This document shows, piece by piece, positions 62,164 to 64,000 of a DNA stretch of 64,000 nt. Under the pieces are notes generated by a model that was not told where the DNA came from, did no database searches, and was given only the letters and a program-made list of their open reading frames with translations. Made by a program: the position numbers and the translations under genes. Every line of letters begins with the position of its first letter. Position 1 is the stretch's first letter. Where the stretch lies: assembly GCF_042853465.1 (NCBI RefSeq), contig NZ_AP031497.1, forward strand, positions 3,968,001 through 4,032,000, written 5' to 3'. The stretch comes from Simiduia litorea (GTDB taxonomy: Bacteria; Pseudomonadota; Gammaproteobacteria; Pseudomonadales; Cellvibrionaceae).

Positions 62164-63021
62164 ATGCATACGGAATTTGACGGTAAAAGCCGGTCGGGTT
62201 ATCTCATGATTTTGGTGCTGCTTGCACTGCAAGGCTTAGGGGTTTCTTTGATTATTGGTGGGCCAATGCCCATTAAGTTACTCGCGCTGGTGGCGTCAAT
62301 CGTAGTTTTTATCTGTTGGTTCGGCCTGTATATGGTACACCCCAACCAAGGCAAGGTACTGCAACTATTCGGCAACTACAAAGGCACAGATCGCAGCCCT
62401 GGCCTGCGCTGGAACAACCCACTCTACAGCAAGCGCGCAGTTAGCTTGCGGGTGCGCAACTTTGAGAGCGGGCGGCTAAAAGTGAACGATGCCAACGGCA
62501 ACCCCATCGAAATTGCCGCGGTTATCGTTTGGCGCGTGGTGGACACAGCAGAAGCGGTATTTGAGGTAGATGACTACGAACACTATGTCACCATTCAAAG
62601 TGAGGCCGCGCTGCGCAACCTCACCACTAGCTACCCTTACGAGCACGACGAAGACGACCATCGCTTAACCCTGCGTGGCCACTCCAGCGCCATCGCTGAG
62701 AAGTTGCGCACGGAAGTTCAAGAGCGCCTCGGCAAGGCCGGCGTCGATGTGCTTGAAGCGCGTTTATCACATCTAGCCTATGCGCCAGAGATTGCCCAAG
62801 CCATGCTCCAGCGCCAACAAGCGAGCGCCATATTGGCAGCCCGACGCCTTATCGTTAAGGGCGCCGTCAGTATGGTCAAAGATGCCATTGAGCAACTCAG
62901 CGCCGAGCAGGTTGTGGAGCTAGACGATGAGCGCAAAGCGGCCATGGTGAGCAACTTACTGGTGGTACTGTGCGGCGAACATAACGCACAACCGATACTC
63001 AATGCGGGCTCGCTCTACTAA
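62164..63021 (+). CDS. SPFH domain membrane protein
   Basis: 285 aa. Two N-terminal helices (YLMILVLLALQGLGVSLIIGG; LLALVASIVVFICWFGLYMV), then SPFH/Band 7 domain (VHPNQGKVLQLFGNYKGTDR, GLRWNNPLYSKRAVSLRVRN, EALRNLTTSYPYEHDEDDHR-like loop, RTEVQERLGKAGVDVLEARL). It lacks the long coiled coil of flotillins and ends soon after the domain. TTTGGAG lies before the ATG. Operon with the Arc-family gene. Confidence 0.9.
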   Translation: MHTEFDGKSRSGYLMILVLLALQGLGVSLIIGGPMPIKLLALVASIVVFICWFGLYMVHPNQGKVLQLFGNYKGTDRSPGLRWNNPLYSKRAVSLRVRNFESGRLKVNDANGNPIEIAAVIVWRVVDTAEAVFEVDDYEHYVTIQSEAALRNLTTSYPYEHDEDDHRLTLRGHSSAIAEKLRTEVQERLGKAGVDVLEARLSHLAYAPEIAQAMLQRQQASAILAARRLIVKGAVSMVKDAIEQLSAEQVVELDDERKAAMVSNLLVVLCGEHNAQPILNAGSLY

Positions 63022-63064
63022 GTAAGGTTAGGTGCTAACCCCATTCATCAACTCACGGGTCAAC

Positions 63065-63081
63065 GGGCGCTCCTGGCGCCC
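63065..63081 (+). other. Hairpin between SPFH and RHH genes
   Basis: GGGCGC / GCGCCC, 5-base loop, 21 bases before the RHH start. There is no T run; it may attenuate or stabilise the transcript. Confidence 0.4.
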
Positions 63082-63101
63082 ATCTTGAAAAAGGGACAGT
63101 C

Positions 63102-63305
63102 GTGGCTAAAAAAGCCTATCCGCTACGCATTAATGAATCCGTTCTCAACGCCATGCAGCGCTGGGCAGATGACGACCTGCGTAGCTTAAATGCACAGATT
63201 GAATATGTGTTAAGGGATGCGCTGGTTAAAAGTGGCCGAGTCAAATTAGTGCAATCGGTCATCACTGAACTCGAACACATAGAGCCAAACAAAACCTCAG
63301 ATTAA
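63102..63305 (+). CDS. Arc-family ribbon-helix-helix DNA-binding protein
   Basis: 67 aa from GTG with AAGGGA 5 bases before. RHH pattern: strand AYPLRINESVLNAMQRWADD then helix RSLNAQIEYVLRDAL (YPLRI at the N-terminus is the DNA-contacting strand). Stays close to the SPFH gene (80 bases), a pairing I have seen annotated in many genomes. Probably represses its own operon through the tandem TGATATCA sites. Confidence 0.85.
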   Translation: MAKKAYPLRINESVLNAMQRWADDDLRSLNAQIEYVLRDALVKSGRVKLVQSVITELEHIEPNKTSD

Positions 63306-63500
63306 CGCTCGCCAGTGTTCAGTCTCCATCGCCCACACCATCCTCCCCCCATGCAGCCCCAATATCGGCCTGCCGATATCTTCTCGGCGGTATTAAAACA
63401 AGCAATCTGGTAAACCAAGTGCTAGGGAGGCAAAGCGATAAACCACCGCCTTTAAACAATATTTTATGTCGCTAAGTTATTGATTTATAGTGGGTGTCAG

Positions 63501-63532
63501 GTGTTTGTCGGGTTCGAGGCGTGGTTGTCGGG
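63501..63532. promoter_or_regulatory. Direct repeat GTGkTTGTCGGG before the XRE gene
   Basis: GTGTTTGTCGGG (63501-63512) and GTGGTTGTCGGG (63521-63532) lie 20 bp apart, 42 bases before the XRE start; likely the regulator's own operator. Confidence 0.55.
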
Positions 63533-63573
63533 ATGCGGTTTTCACTAGTCTGGCCACACAGCAAGGAGGAAAC

Positions 63574-64000
63574 ATGATTATCAGGAAACTGCGTTTACAA
63601 AAAGGCTGGTCGCAAGAACAGCTCGCCGAACTCTCTGGCCTTTCCGTTCGCACAATACAGCGAATCGAAAGAGGCCAGACAGCCGGGCTAGAAACACTGA
63701 AATCCCTCGCTGCTGTATTTGACGTTGAACTATCAACCTTACAGCCAGAGGCAACACCTATGTCAGACCGCAACGATACCAAGCTAACACCTTCGCTCGA
63801 GACAGACGAGCGAGACGCTCTCGAGTATGTACGCGACCTAAAGGGTTTCTATTCGAACTTAACCACCTATATTTTAGTCATTGGCTTTCTCTTCTTTATC
63901 AACCTCACCACTAGCCCAGGCTATATTTGGGCATGGTGGCCGGCCTTCGGCTGGGGCATAGGTGTAGCCATACACGCGCTTAACGTGTTTGAAATTACCA
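63574..64000 (+). CDS. XRE-family regulator fused to a 2TM domain, 3' end outside window
   Basis: At least 142 codons; no stop before the window end. N-terminal HTH (IIRKLRLQKGWSQEQLAELS, then GLSVRTIQRIERGQTAGLET) like the HTH_3 family, then a linker and two hydrophobic helices (TTYILVIGFLFFINL; PAFGWGIGVAIHALNVF), the '2TM domain' found in small membrane-tethered regulators. AAGGAGG lies 6 bases before the ATG. It must be a membrane-bound one-component regulator; signal unknown. Confidence 0.85.
   Translation, partial: MIIRKLRLQKGWSQEQLAELSGLSVRTIQRIERGQTAGLETLKSLAAVFDVELSTLQPEATPMSDRNDTKLTPSLETDERDALEYVRDLKGFYSNLTTYILVIGFLFFINLTTSPGYIWAWWPAFGWGIGVAIHALNVFEIT

Overview
The window is chromosomal DNA of a gammaproteobacterium, most likely a marine polysaccharide-degrading member of the Cellvibrionaceae or a near relative. 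This is an inference from gene content: a fimX-serB neighbourhood like that of Pseudomonas, a secreted modular pullulanase, a complete leucine-degradation (liu) operon, and an NAD(P) transhydrogenase split into three subunits. I saw no rRNA or tRNA gene, no CRISPR array and no insertion sequence.

Layout. 1-3623: a KAS III-like enzyme (cut by the window start), the stress kinase SrkA, a GNAT acetyltransferase and serine acetyltransferase CysE. 3819-12425: a type IV pilus/c-di-GMP locus (PilZ-like protein, FimX, a small CFC-motif protein, a six-helix chemotaxis receptor), then serB divergent from an ahpA/ytjB-type membrane protein. 12614-17836: a YggN-like periplasmic protein, a modular pullulanase and a PHB-depolymerase-type esterase. 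18143-25351: liuR-liuABCDE behind a perfect palindrome that is the likely LiuR operator; two gaps in the operon carry related inverted repeats. 25413-29440: acetyltransferase, DUF1272 protein, NTF2-like protein, NfeD + stomatin pair, alpha/beta hydrolase.

30180-34580 is a small fossil integron. Seven minus-strand genes are mostly separated by 65-110 bp imperfect palindromes with TAAC...GTTA ends, which are attC sites. To their right, on the plus strand, lies a frameshifted and truncated remnant of an integron integrase gene. This is the classical intI-attI-cassette geometry, but the integrase is dead.

34886-41397: Ca2+/Na+ antiporter, DUF4156 lipoprotein, PuuC-like aldehyde dehydrogenase and pntAA-pntAB-pntB. 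41480-51459 (minus) is one long operon: YjfI/DUF2170 protein, PspA/IM30, YqiJ-like NfeD protein, YqiK-type flotillin, a giant (about 1760 aa) AAA ATPase and a zinc-ribbon protein. It is headed by three TTACATGTAA palindromes spaced exactly 23 bp apart. I consider this membrane-remodelling system and its operator array the most interesting part of the window, together with the fossil integron.

51706-63305: HDOD protein, TraF-like outer-membrane protein, M20 hydrolase, thioredoxin-like protein plus membrane protein, lipoprotein esterase plus SDR, FAH-family enzyme, serA, rarD, and an SPFH + ribbon-helix-helix gene pair with its own tandem-palindrome operator. 63574 to the end: an XRE regulator fused to a 2TM domain, cut by the window end.

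Three different SPFH families (stomatin, flotillin, small SPFH) occur in one 64-kb window, two of them next to a likely DNA-binding regulator and repeated palindromic operators.
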